Shown here: piece by piece, positions 1 to 8,133 of the stretch
Numbering within the stretch: position 1 is the first letter of the stretch
Layout: each line of letters starts with the position of its first letter
NCBI GenBank assembly: GCA_022766905.1
Contig: JALEPU010000131.1
Location: 1 to 37,817, forward strand
From: Lachnospiraceae bacterium
GTDB taxonomy: Bacteria; Bacillota; Clostridia; Lachnospirales; Lachnospiraceae
Length of the DNA: 37,817 nt
Direction: 5' to 3'
The notes under the pieces: model-generated
The model's database searches: none
The model's input: only the letters and a program-made list of their open reading frames with translations
Told to the model about the DNA's origin: nothing
Made by a program: the position numbers and the translations under genes

Positions 1-106
1 ACAATCTTAGGGTAATTTTTTGTCACTTTTATACAGAAAACAATTTTATATCCGTCATTTTTTATATACTTTCATAATATTTTTATGAAATGGCATGGAA
101 CGTAAA

Positions 107-135
107 TTGACAGTTGCACAAATGTAAGATATAAT
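107..135 (+). promoter_or_regulatory. Consensus sigma-A promoter of fucO
   Basis: A perfect -35 box TTGACA (107-112) and a perfect -10 box TATAAT (130-135) are separated by 17 bp. The start codon of the downstream alcohol dehydrogenase is 55 bp further on, preceded by AAAAGGAG at 175-182. Matches of this quality in both boxes suggest strong expression unless a regulator acts here; no operator is obvious. Confidence 0.85.
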
Positions 136-190
136 TATAAAAAATATATAAAATAATATATAAAATTTTTTAAGAAAAGGAGACTTTATT

Positions 191-1336
191 ATGGCAGTTA
201 ATCGTTTCGTGTTAAATGGTATTTCTTACCATGGCCATGGCGCTATCAATGAAATTCCTGGCATCGTGAAATCCAAAGGCTTCACAAAAGCATTCGTAGC
301 TTCTGATCCGGATCTTGTTAAATTTGGTGTTACAGCTAAAATCACAGATCTTCTTGAGCAGAACGACATCGCTTATGAGCTCTATTCCGACATTAAACCT
401 AATCCAACCATCGAGAACGTTCAGCATGGTGTTGATGCATACAAAGCATCCGGAGCTGACTTTATGATCACAATCGGCGGCGGATCCTCCATGGATACCG
501 GTAAAGGTATTGGTATCATCGTGAACAACCCAGAATATTATGATGTTCGTTCCCTGGAAGGTGTTGCTCCAACAAAAAACCGTACTGTATTTACTATCGC
601 TGTTCCAACAACAGGTGGTACAGGTGCTGAATCTACAATTAACTACGTTATCACAGACGTTGAAAAGAAACGTAAATTCGTGTGCGTAGACCCTAACGAC
701 ATTCCTGACATCGCAGTAGTTGACCCTGATATGATGTCTTCTATGCCAAAAGGACTTACCGCTTCCACAGGTATGGACGCTCTTACACACGCAATCGAAG
801 GTTACACAACCGCTGGTGCATGGTCCCTTTCCGACTGCCTGAACTTAGAAGCAATCAAACTGATCGCTAAGAATCTTCGTGCAGCAGTAGAGAACGATCC
901 GGACGGACGTGAAGGCATGGCTCTTGCTCAGTACGTAACAGCTATGGCATACTCCAACGTAGGTCTTGGAATTGCTCATTCCATGGCTCATACACTTGGT
1001 GCTGTATATGATACACCTCATGGTGTTGCATGTGCAATGATGCTTCCAATCGTTATGGAATTCAATAAAGAAAACACAGGCGAAAAGTACAAAGCAATTG
1101 CAGAAGCATTTGGTGTTGATACAACCGGTATGGATCAGGATGCTTACAGACAGGCTGCAATCGATGCTGTACAGCAGTTATCTGTTGATGTTGGAATTCC
1201 TACAAAACTGGAAAAACTTGCAGAAGAAGACCTTCCTTTCCTTTGCGAATCTGCAGCAGCAGATGCTTGTGCACCTGGTAATCCAAAACCAGCTACACTG
1301 GAAGATTTTGAAGCAATGTTCCGCAAATTAATGTAA
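191..1336 (+). CDS. fucO: Iron-dependent alcohol dehydrogenase, lactaldehyde reductase (FucO type)
   Basis: Group III iron-dependent alcohol dehydrogenase of 381 residues, the usual family length. By close resemblance to E. coli FucO it should reduce L-lactaldehyde to 1,2-propanediol with NADH in fucose or rhamnose fermentation. The sequence shows the nucleotide-binding GGGSS (96-100), a TTGGTGAE segment (140-147) and the four expected metal ligands D196, H200, H263 and H277 within GMDALTHAIEGY, IAHSMAHTLG and TPHGVA. It has a consensus promoter, a strong ribosome site and a strong terminator, so it is a single-gene unit; no fucose or rhamnose catabolic genes lie beside it in this window. A broader alcohol or butanol dehydrogenase role is possible, but segments such as RRKFVCVDP-like KRKFVCVDPND match FucO closely. 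Confidence 0.9.
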   Translation: MAVNRFVLNGISYHGHGAINEIPGIVKSKGFTKAFVASDPDLVKFGVTAKITDLLEQNDIAYELYSDIKPNPTIENVQHGVDAYKASGADFMITIGGGSSMDTGKGIGIIVNNPEYYDVRSLEGVAPTKNRTVFTIAVPTTGGTGAESTINYVITDVEKKRKFVCVDPNDIPDIAVVDPDMMSSMPKGLTASTGMDALTHAIEGYTTAGAWSLSDCLNLEAIKLIAKNLRAAVENDPDGREGMALAQYVTAMAYSNVGLGIAHSMAHTLGAVYDTPHGVACAMMLPIVMEFNKENTGEKYKAIAEAFGVDTTGMDQDAYRQAAIDAVQQLSVDVGIPTKLEKLAEEDLPFLCESAAADACAPGNPKPATLEDFEAMFRKLM

Positions 1337-1394
1337 TTCTACATATTTTTAAAAACAGAATAAAAACTTTGTAATTCTTATTTAAATTAAAAAA

Positions 1395-1443
1395 GGGTGA
1401 TCAAAAAGTCTTTTCGTAAGACTTTTTGACACCCTCTTTTTAT
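1395..1443 (+). terminator. Rho-independent terminator of fucO
   Basis: A long hairpin pairs GGGTG plus CAAAAAGTCTT (1395-1412) with AAGACTTTTTG plus CACCC (up to 1434) around a TTCG-type loop. It is followed by CTCTTTTTATT. The A-run on the left side makes it potentially bidirectional, serving the leftward HAD gene as well. Confidence 0.88.
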
Positions 1444-1504
1444 TATTATCGATTTGCACCGCTTATTACAATAAGGATGTTACTAATTTCCATTTTGGAA
1501 CCTG

Positions 1505-2200
1505 TTATAAAAAATTTCTGATTTCTATCAAATCTGATATAACATGATCGATATCCGGGAAAGTTTTGTTTTGTGTTTTTCCACTTTGATAAAGACATGT
1601 TTTCATCCCATATTGTATCCCGCCTGCCATATCTGATGAAAACGAATCTCCAATGATCATTGTCTCTTCCGGAACAAGATCTGCCATACCGTCCTGAATC
1701 AATATTTTAAAACATTGGTCAAAAAACTCCCTGGATGGCTTTTGAGCACCAAGCTGGGAAGAAATGAAAAAATATTGAAAATAGTGATACATACCAGCTT
1801 CACGAAGTCGATTGAGCTGCTGCTCATAAGGTCCATTACTGGCCGCACAAAGAATATATCTGGATTTTAAATATTTCAGCATTTCCATTGCATGCGGCTC
1901 CAATATTGCACTGGAGAACAAACCCTCTTTAAAATAGTGTTCAAACACAAGACCATCAAATGAAATCTCAAGCTCTTTCAAAATTTGATCCCATCGGATT
2001 TTTTCCAACTCTTCCAAAGTCAATTTATTTTGCTCTATTTGTCTCCAAAGCCTGTTATTGATTATTTCAAAGACAGAAAACATCTCATCCTGATATGGTT
2101 TAAGGCCAAATTTCTGAAATCCATTTTTCATAGCAAGTTTAACATATTCGGTAAAACTAAGCAGCGTATTATCAATATCTATAAAAAGAACTTTTAGCAT
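1505..2200 (-). CDS. HAD-family hydrolase, YjjG-like nucleotidase
   Basis: Haloacid-dehalogenase phosphatase of 231 residues. Motif I is DIDNT with nucleophile D8 and D10, motif II is the Ser of AASNGP, motif III is the Lys of QKPSREFF, and motif IV is GDSFSSD. The cap region (INNRLW followed by a Gln/Asn-rich helix) resembles E. coli YjjG, a pyrimidine 5'-nucleotidase that removes non-canonical nucleotides, so a house-cleaning nucleotidase is the best guess. I chose the ATG at 2200 because AAGGAG sits 5 nt upstream; a GTG two codons earlier overlaps that ribosome site. It lies downstream of the exonuclease on the same strand across an 88+ bp gap, so co-transcription is possible but not shown. 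Substrate is inferred from similarity only. Confidence 0.8.
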   Translation of the reverse strand: MLKVLFIDIDNTLLSFTEYVKLAMKNGFQKFGLKPYQDEMFSVFEIINNRLWRQIEQNKLTLEELEKIRWDQILKELEISFDGLVFEHYFKEGLFSSAILEPHAMEMLKYLKSRYILCAASNGPYEQQLNRLREAGMYHYFQYFFISSQLGAQKPSREFFDQCFKILIQDGMADLVPEETMIIGDSFSSDMAGGIQYGMKTCLYQSGKTQNKTFPDIDHVISDLIEIRNFL

Positions 2201-2294
2201 TGTCACTCCTTCTACTGCAAATACATCTCTGTTTTTCTCAGGAAACTATATGGTTTTGACTGGCGAATCTTTTTTGATTCCTACCCGATCATCA

Positions 2295-2963
2295 TTAAGC
2301 CGGTATATCAAACTCTTCAAAATGAATCAGATCTCCCAGCGAAGTTCCAAACGGTTTTGGGGCGAAAGCTTCTATGACATGCTCCAGAGCATTTTTGCAA
2401 AGATTCGGATCTCTGATAATTCTCAGCAAAACTGCTGTATTTTCAGCATCATATAAAGCATTATGGGCTCTTCCCTGAAAATCGACTCCGGCATACATAA
2501 CGGCATCCTTTAACGATAAGGCTCTTGGTACTCCAAGAGTATCTCTGTATTCTTTTTGAAAATCCTGAAACTTTTGTAAAAGTTCCTGATTTTTTTCGTT
2601 CAGCTGAATTTTCTTTAATTGCAATTCCTTTGTAATCTGTATGCAGTCCGACTCACTCCACTGATAAATCAAGATGTCATCGTTCTGACTGTTGCACCAG
2701 GAAAAGAACTGCTGGATTGCTTCTTCAAATACCGGTGAATTCTGTACCATTTCCGTTTTAATTCCTGTCAGCCTTTCAATTCGTTTCTCAATCCGATTAT
2801 TATATTGAGGTCTTACCAGGGTATGGAAAGAGCCTATTTCCTGGTAATTCTCATCCAGGAGCACTGCACCAATCTGTATGATTTCACTGCCGCAAATTGA
2901 TTTTTCTTCTTTGAACTGTTTTGCCAAAGTATTCATTTCCAAATCTACCACGATATGTTTCAT
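2295..2963 (-). CDS. 3'-5' exonuclease, DEDDh family
   Basis: RNase T / DNA polymerase III epsilon-like exonuclease domain of 222 residues. Exo I is D7-L-E9 at the N terminus, Exo II probably uses D106 in QWSESD, and Exo III is H167-N-A-L-Y-D172, the HxxxxD signature of DEDDh enzymes that use two metal ions. It resembles the KapD / ERI-1-like branch, which occurs as a free-standing protein, rather than a polymerase subunit. The start has an excellent ribosome site (AGGGGAGG). It is transcribed away from the small regulator-like gene at 3167. Whether the natural substrate is RNA or DNA cannot be read from the sequence. Confidence 0.82.
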   Translation of the reverse strand: MKHIVVDLEMNTLAKQFKEEKSICGSEIIQIGAVLLDENYQEIGSFHTLVRPQYNNRIEKRIERLTGIKTEMVQNSPVFEEAIQQFFSWCNSQNDDILIYQWSESDCIQITKELQLKKIQLNEKNQELLQKFQDFQKEYRDTLGVPRALSLKDAVMYAGVDFQGRAHNALYDAENTAVLLRIIRDPNLCKNALEHVIEAFAPKPFGTSLGDLIHFEEFDIPA

Positions 2964-3006
2964 AGCTTTTTTCCTCCCCTATCTACGTTCTTTCTCCGGC
3001 TTGTTC

Positions 3007-3035
3007 TTGCTGTTTCTTTGTCATTCCAGTATAAT
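3007..3035 (+). promoter_or_regulatory. Probable promoter of the small regulator-like gene
   Basis: TTGCTG (3007-3012), a 17 bp spacer and TATAAT (3030-3035). A second TATAAT lies at 3075-3080 without a clear -35 box. Either would give a leader of about 85-130 nt before the gene at 3167. Confidence 0.5.
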
Positions 3036-3166
3036 GAGAACAAAAAGAATGCCATTTCTTATTCTTAACAACAGTATAATAAAATACAGACAAAAAATAA
3101 ACTCCGGATAAAAGGAATTGCTTTTGGCTATTTCCCTGATTTGGAGAAATAAAGGTGAGGACGATT

Positions 3167-3547
3167 ATGGGTAAACAATCTACAAGAGAAAATAAAAATA
3201 TTTATCAGCGATGCAGAGAAGAACAGGGGCTGACCCGGGAAAAAGCCAGTGAAAAAATGATTGGTGACCGCTATGTCCCGGAAATTGAAATGTCAGAATT
3301 ATCCAATATTATTTTAGAAACCATTGCCAGCTTAAATGAAATCACTCCTCTTACGAACCGTCTGATTCAGATTACCAGGGATGGCATGATTTCCGATGAC
3401 GAAATCAAAGATTTCGCTTTTATCAGTAAAAAACCGGACGAGGTTTCTCTGGCAATTGATTCTCTGAATCTTTGGATTGATAAAACAGCCAGTGAAAACA
3501 ACATTAATATTGAGCTTCTGAATACAGAAAAAGAAAAGTTGAAATAA
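3167..3547 (+). CDS. Small regulator-like protein with apparently truncated helix-turn-helix
   Basis: Protein of 126 residues. I start it at ATG 3167, 6 nt after AAAGGTGAGG, not at the GTG four codons earlier, which is inside that ribosome site. The first 30 residues (NIYQRCREEQGLTREKASE) look like the first helices of an XRE-type helix-turn-helix. The recognition helix and the rest of the domain are absent, and the sequence passes directly into VPEIEMSEL and a helical C-terminal region (SNIILETIASLNEI, DEIKDFAFI, SLNLWIDK). From memory, related Lachnospiraceae proteins carry about 50 more residues here, including a Cys-rich stretch, so this copy may have an internal in-frame deletion. DNA binding is therefore doubtful. 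It converges on the methyltransferase, 22 bp away. Confidence 0.65.
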   Translation: MGKQSTRENKNIYQRCREEQGLTREKASEKMIGDRYVPEIEMSELSNIILETIASLNEITPLTNRLIQITRDGMISDDEIKDFAFISKKPDEVSLAIDSLNLWIDKTASENNINIELLNTEKEKLK

Positions 3548-3569
3548 TCCTTCTATTCTTGATTGCTTT

Positions 3570-4172
3570 TCACAATTCAAAGAGAACGATCCGCTCCCGG
3601 GGATTTTTTTCCGGGAACAGATCCGTACAATCAATCTCATCCAAAAACATCAATTCTTCCACCGTCATCAAATAAGAAATATATTCATCAGATATATAAT
3701 AAAAAAATAGCTGTATCGTTCTTGGATTTGCATAATAAGAATCCAGAATTTGAAATATCACTTTCTGTAATATTTCCAGGGAAAATGGATTAAAAAAATA
3801 AATCCGGTCAACTATTCCCGGCACGACAAAGTTCTCTGCATTGGCCTGTTCAAACGATACTCTGCCGGAAGATACTGCTGTTTCCTGATTTTCCAATGCT
3901 TTCTTATAGATTCGTTCCTCATATTCAATTCCGATTGACCTGCATCTGGTCTGATAAGACAGAAAAAAATCAACACGCCCTTTTCCACAACCGTAGTCCA
4001 ACAATGTGTTTCCTTTTCGAATCAGGCCTGTATTCGCCAGCCGCTCCAGAACCAGATAGGGTGTCGGTTCGTAGGGATAGCGATACTGATCTGCATGAGA
4101 ATCATCCCTTCCCGTTGTATGGATCCGTAAAAATTTATCCCACTTTGTTTCGTTCCAATCTTCTTTTTTCAT
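3570..4172 (-). CDS. Class I SAM-dependent methyltransferase
   Basis: Protein of 200 residues with a Rossmann-type methyltransferase core. Motif I is LLDYGCGKGR, followed by an acidic strand end in SIGIEYEE and a segment QANAENF where the adenine-binding acidic residue is expected. The IYFFNPFS segment corresponds to motif IV. The N terminus (WDKFLRIHTTGRDDSHAD) is a distinctive preamble with no domain I can name, so the substrate is unknown. I start at ATG 4172; a possible in-frame GTG at 4220 overlaps a likely -10 box. The only strong ribosome site (AGGAGG, about 4203-4208) is more than 25 nt upstream and is instead well placed for a five-codon UUG minigene ending next to the ATG, so translational coupling is possible. 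Confidence 0.75.
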   Translation of the reverse strand: MKKEDWNETKWDKFLRIHTTGRDDSHADQYRYPYEPTPYLVLERLANTGLIRKGNTLLDYGCGKGRVDFFLSYQTRCRSIGIEYEERIYKKALENQETAVSSGRVSFEQANAENFVVPGIVDRIYFFNPFSLEILQKVIFQILDSYYANPRTIQLFFYYISDEYISYLMTVEELMFLDEIDCTDLFPEKNPRERIVLFEL

Positions 4173-4511
4173 GTCTTCTACGTCATTCCTTTCAAAACGA
4201 TTCCTCCTATCTGTAATCACTTATATTTTTTCCCGTCCACGCAGTGTAACTTCATATCTTCCCAGCTAAATGAAATACTGTTTCTTACGGATAATTGAGG
4301 AATTACGCCAGAAAATTCCAGAAATTCCCTGTCGTCCGGAATATCCATACATTCAACCCCAGCCATTCAAACAACTTTATACGTCATTTCAGCCATCAAA
4401 TCATGCCATTTCTGCTTTTATTATAACCCCAATGGATTGTTTTTTCATCCCTGAAACGAGAAAAACAGTAAACTGTCTCCTCGCAGCTTACTGTTTTCCT
4501 AGTTACTGAAC
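4173..4511. other. Gene-free stretch between methyltransferase and PTS EIIA
   Basis: 339 bases with no convincing gene. At the left end is a weak leftward promoter candidate, TTACAC / 18 bp / TATAAG (complement of 4220-4249), for the methyltransferase, then the displaced AGGAGG. At the right end is the EIIA terminator hairpin. The middle (about 4260-4440) contains an open frame of 79 codons without a ribosome site and with no recognisable protein features; I see nothing else in it. Confidence 0.5.
4456..4497 (-). terminator. Probable terminator of the PTS EIIA gene
   Basis: Read on the minus strand, AAAACAGTAA (complement of 4488-4497) pairs with TTACTGTTTT (complement of 4462-4471) around a 16 nt loop. 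The 3' side runs into TTTTTCTCGTTTC. It begins 14 bp after the EIIA stop codon. Confidence 0.6.
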
Positions 4512-4985
4512 CTATCTATACGTGATAATATCTGTCTCATTTGCAACGGCATGTTCTGTCAGATGGATTTCCAGATTTTTTGATTCCCCTTCATTGATGA
4601 TGACACACATGGTAACATCTGTATACCCCAGCTCTTTCAGTCTTTCTTTCTCATACATAATTAAAAGCTGTCCCTGTTTTACCTGCTCATTCATCTTCAC
4701 TACAGTCTGAAATACCGGTTCTGTCAAATTAACCGTATCAAGTCCCACATGAAGAATCAATTCGATTCCATTTTTCAGAGTAATTCCTACCGCATGCTGT
4801 GTCTGTTCAAAAACGGCAGAAATTTGTCCGTCACATGGTGCATAAATTTTATTATCATCCGGAAAAATGGCAAGACCATCACCCATGATTTTCTGAGAAA
4901 ATACCTGATCCTCTACCTGTGTGATTGGAATCATTTTTCCGTTGGCATATGCTTTTATTGCTTTGTCTTTCTTCTTAAAAAACAT
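4512..4985 (-). CDS. PTS EIIA component, glucose/sucrose (Crr) family
   Basis: Free-standing EIIA of 157 residues, the full length of the EIIA-Glc domain. The core GDGLAIFPDD, the APCDGQISAVF strand, QTQH64AVGI and ILH79VGLDTVNL contain the two expected histidines; H79 should be phosphorylated by HPr and H64 assist. The start at 4985 has GAGGAGGG 6 nt upstream. The EIIBC encoded at 6592-8115 has no EIIA domain, so this protein is the obvious phosphate donor for it. The gene diverges from the first RpiR regulator across about 70 bp, an arrangement that permits shared control. Confidence 0.9.
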   Translation of the reverse strand: MFFKKKDKAIKAYANGKMIPITQVEDQVFSQKIMGDGLAIFPDDNKIYAPCDGQISAVFEQTQHAVGITLKNGIELILHVGLDTVNLTEPVFQTVVKMNEQVKQGQLLIMYEKERLKELGYTDVTMCVIINEGESKNLEIHLTEHAVANETDIITYR

Positions 4986-5055
4986 GATTTCCCTCCTCAA
5001 AATTATATTTCCTTTTTCGCCCAAATATATTATAATGACCCTACAGAAAGGGGCG

Positions 5056-5850
5056 ATGACATTGGTTATTCTTCAATTAGACGATGAGATTATTAAAAGT
5101 CTCAGCAACAATGAACTTGCTGTTTTACAGTATGTCTACGACAATATTCATGCTGTAGCAGACATGAGTATTCAGGAACTTGCGAAAAATGTTTCTTATT
5201 CTACCTCGACCATTCTTCGTTTTTGTAAAAAGCTTGGTTTTTCCGGTTATGCCGAATTTAAATATTCTCTTCGCAGCGAAATTCAGAAAAAGAACCTGCC
5301 GGATGAAGTCCCTCGTCATGCCCTGACAGATAAAATCATTCTGGATACGATTTGTTCCGATATAGAAGCAACATCCAATCTGATTTCCTCAGATCTTTTG
5401 GATATTACCTTCCGTTATTTAGACAGTGACTTTCCAATCTATCTGTGGTCCCCCGGAGGACTGACCACCATCCTGATTGATTATCTGGAAAAACTGCTCT
5501 TTGCCATTGGCAGGCAAAATGTATACAAAATTGAAGCCAGCAAAACGGCAAATCATATTATCCGCCGTCTGGATGAACATAATATTTTATTTGTTATAAG
5601 TACAACCGGTGATTTTTCCCCTACCGTAAAGTTAGCAAAAACGGCTGCGATGAATCACATCCCTATTATCTCCATTACACCTTATACAAATAATACGATT
5701 GCCAGCATTGCTTCTGTCAATTTTCGTTTTTTTACCAACCAGCGGGAAAACAATGGTGCGGAATACACCTCCCGTCTGCCCATATTTTATACCATTCAGA
5801 TTATTATCAAAAGCTACCTGAAATATAAAAAAATGAGAGGTTTATTATGA
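5056..5850 (+). CDS. RpiR-family transcriptional regulator (HTH + SIS), first of two
   Basis: Protein of 264 residues. An N-terminal HTH_6 domain (about 5-80) contains SIQELAKNVSYSTSTILRFC and KKLGFSGYAEFK, the hallmark of RpiR/MurR regulators. A C-terminal SIS sugar-phosphate-binding domain follows (about 105-255). The SIS loops are unusual: SPGG where GxGxS is common, and STTGDF where SxSGxT is common, so ligand contacts may differ. I use ATG 5056; an in-frame TTG at 5062 is better spaced from AAAGGGG and is an alternative. It overlaps the second regulator by 4 bp and diverges from EIIA. The likely ligand is a phosphorylated alpha-glucoside or glucose 6-phosphate (inference from neighbours). 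Confidence 0.85.
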   Translation: MTLVILQLDDEIIKSLSNNELAVLQYVYDNIHAVADMSIQELAKNVSYSTSTILRFCKKLGFSGYAEFKYSLRSEIQKKNLPDEVPRHALTDKIILDTICSDIEATSNLISSDLLDITFRYLDSDFPIYLWSPGGLTTILIDYLEKLLFAIGRQNVYKIEASKTANHIIRRLDEHNILFVISTTGDFSPTVKLAKTAAMNHIPIISITPYTNNTIASIASVNFRFFTNQRENNGAEYTSRLPIFYTIQIIIKSYLKYKKMRGLL

Positions 5851-6605
5851 TTCCTTTACTTGAACAGGCTCACTCCTATCCCCTAACCGATATGGAAAAA
5901 CAAATCCTGGCTTATTTTGAAGAGAACCTTGCTACTGCAGTTTACATGAATTTAGACGAGCTTTCCCAGGCTCTTTACACTTCCAGCGCTACCATTGTTA
6001 GATTTTGTAAAAAAATTGGTCTAAACGGATTTAATGAATTTAAATATGAATTAAAAAAAGAACTTTCGATGTCTACCCACACCAGTCTTTCTCCTGACAG
6101 TCTGCTGAAGCATTCCCTGGCCTCTTTTAAAGATAATGTAGATTCCTTTGATCTTCAAAATTTAAGAGCAATCTGTGATTTTTTAATCAGTGACCGGCCT
6201 CTTTATATTTACGGTGCCGGATTAAGCTCCATTCCTGCAAGATATCTTCAGATCATTCTGACCACCTTAGACCGTCCCTGTATTCTGGTTGAACTGAGAG
6301 ATCTTATGGAAGCCATTACATATTACATTAAAGAAGATGCTATTTTATTTATTATAACCACTCATGGGGATGCCCTCCGTTACATGCAGATTTTTGAAAA
6401 GGCAAAACAACATGGGACAACTGTTATTTTAATTACATGTGAGGAGGACAGCCCTTTACATCCCTATAGTAATATTTCTGTGGTGACCAACGATGAAAAT
6501 CAACGGTATCATAACATTGATCTGAATTATCGAATCGGAATTATCACCGTTATACAGATTCTCATTGAAATGATTGCAGATAACCTTCTTCCTAGCCCTT
6601 CATAA
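5847..6605 (+). CDS. RpiR-family transcriptional regulator (HTH + SIS), second of two
   Basis: Protein of 252 residues with the same architecture as its upstream neighbour: an HTH_6 domain with LDELSQALYTSSATIVRFC and KKIGLNGFNEFKYELKK, then a SIS domain with LYIYGAGLSS and IITTHGDALRYM. The start codon overlaps the previous stop (ATGA) with GAGAGG upstream, so the two regulators are translationally coupled. They differ widely in sequence, so this is not a recent duplication. It ends 14 bp inside the convergent EIIBC gene. The pair may form a heteromer or respond to two effectors; this is inference. Confidence 0.85.
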   Translation: MIPLLEQAHSYPLTDMEKQILAYFEENLATAVYMNLDELSQALYTSSATIVRFCKKIGLNGFNEFKYELKKELSMSTHTSLSPDSLLKHSLASFKDNVDSFDLQNLRAICDFLISDRPLYIYGAGLSSIPARYLQIILTTLDRPCILVELRDLMEAITYYIKEDAILFIITTHGDALRYMQIFEKAKQHGTTVILITCEEDSPLHPYSNISVVTNDENQRYHNIDLNYRIGIITVIQILIEMIADNLLPSPS

Positions 6606-8115
6606 ATTCTTTTACGGAATCAGCAACGGACTGAACCTTTGGTCCGTAAATAACATGGATATGAGTCTCACTTGGTTTTACAATTCCCATAGAACCTGTT
6701 TTCTTAAGCAGATCTTCATTGACCAGGCTCATATCCTTTAAGTCAACACGAAGACGGGAAATACAATTGTTTACTTTCACGATATTATCCATACCGCCCA
6801 GACCTTCTACGATCATAGAAGCTGTTTTCCACTGTTTTTCGCTAAGAGATGCACCATTTTCTTCCTCTTCTTCTACCTCTTCTGCCACATCAATAGACAG
6901 TTGCTTTTTGCTCAGATAACGATAGAATACAAAGTAGTAAATCACCGCATATGCAATACCAACAATCGGTACCCAATACCAGCGGGAACCATCCTGGAAT
7001 ACACCCCAGATAAAGAAGTCAATCAATCCTCCGCCTGTATTACCGATACAGACTCCAAGAGCTGCCATAAGCATGAAGGATAAACCACCCATAATGGAAT
7101 GGAAGACAAACAACTGAGGAGCAATAAACATAAAGGAAAATTCAAGAGGTTCTGTAATACCTGATACAATACTTGCTGCAACACCTGCAATCATCAATGC
7201 TTTTACTTTACTCTTCTTTTCTTCCGGACTTGTTTTATAAATCGCATAAGCTGCCGCAGGAAGACCGAACATCATAAATGGCATTTTTCCCTGTCCTAAG
7301 AAACGGGTGAATGGCTGAAGAACAGACATATCTACTTTTCCAATATACTGTAAGAAAATATTCAAACATCCTTCCACACCATCGTATACACCACCAATAG
7401 CTGTCGTTCTGAAAATACCGTTTAATACATGATGAAGCCCCGTTGGTATCAAAAGTCTTTCCAGGAAACCAAACACAAATACACCTGCTAAATCTGCGTT
7501 TGCAATCAATCCTCCAATTGCATCGATGACTTTGGACACCGGTTCCCATACGATAGGAGCTACCAGACCAACACCTGTCATGGCAAGAATAACAGCTAAT
7601 GCAACAAAACGTTTCCCTCCATAGAAAGAAATTGCTACCGGGAATTCCACTTTGTGGTATTTGTTATGAATAATAGCTGTTAACACACCAACTAACATAC
7701 CGGCAACAGCACCCATATCCAAAGTTTCTACACCAAGGATTGGAGAAATCTTCAAAGCTCCAAAGTCCATAAATCCAGAATTGATCATGCAGGCAGAACT
7801 TACCAGGAAGGTATAATAGCCGATAAAACCTGCAAAAGCTGCAATTTCTTTGTCATCATCTGCCAATCCAAACGCAATGGAAATGGCAAACAGAACCGGG
7901 ATTAAGGTAAATACAATACCCGATACTTTATTTAATGTGGTAATCACAAAGGATACCGGTACAAGCTGTAAGAAAGGCACTGCCTCAACAACCTGTGTTT
8001 TTAGTAACGCCGCAGTCAGTCCGAGGACGATACCGCTTGCTGCTAAAGCAGCAATTGGCATCATCAGGCTTCGTCCAAGGGCTGAGAAAAAATCCATAAT
8101 TTTATTTTTTTTCAT
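6592..8115 (-). CDS. PTS EIIBC permease, alpha-glucoside type
   Basis: Sugar permease of 507 residues in the glucose/glucoside PTS family. Residues about 1-400 are a multi-helix EIIC with the substrate-site loop GITEPLEF (319-326) and GLHHVLNG (226-233). An acidic linker (411-420, Glu-rich) joins an EIIB domain with the phosphocysteine C451 in VNNCISRLRVDL. There is no EIIA domain. Order C-B and the GH4 enzyme directly upstream (18 bp) match MalP/GlvC-type transporters for maltose and related alpha-glucosides. The protein would import and phosphorylate the disaccharide, and the GH4 enzyme would split it. Ribosome site GAGGAGAGGG precedes the ATG. Confidence 0.9.
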   Translation of the reverse strand: MKKNKIMDFFSALGRSLMMPIAALAASGIVLGLTAALLKTQVVEAVPFLQLVPVSFVITTLNKVSGIVFTLIPVLFAISIAFGLADDDKEIAAFAGFIGYYTFLVSSACMINSGFMDFGALKISPILGVETLDMGAVAGMLVGVLTAIIHNKYHKVEFPVAISFYGGKRFVALAVILAMTGVGLVAPIVWEPVSKVIDAIGGLIANADLAGVFVFGFLERLLIPTGLHHVLNGIFRTTAIGGVYDGVEGCLNIFLQYIGKVDMSVLQPFTRFLGQGKMPFMMFGLPAAAYAIYKTSPEEKKSKVKALMIAGVAASIVSGITEPLEFSFMFIAPQLFVFHSIMGGLSFMLMAALGVCIGNTGGGLIDFFIWGVFQDGSRWYWVPIVGIAYAVIYYFVFYRYLSKKQLSIDVAEEVEEEEENGASLSEKQWKTASMIVEGLGGMDNIVKVNNCISRLRVDLKDMSLVNEDLLKKTGSMGIVKPSETHIHVIYGPKVQSVADSVKEFMKG

Positions 8116-8133
8116 TTGTCCCTCTCCTCATAT

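Noticed and set aside
212-790. Minus-strand frame of 192 codons inside fucO
   Set aside because: It is the antisense of a clear dehydrogenase and has a His/Cys-rich unnatural composition.
4270-4509. Open frame of 79 codons on the plus strand
   Set aside because: It has no ribosome site, biased composition (Pro, Tyr, Phe) and overlaps the EIIA terminator; no recognisable protein feature.
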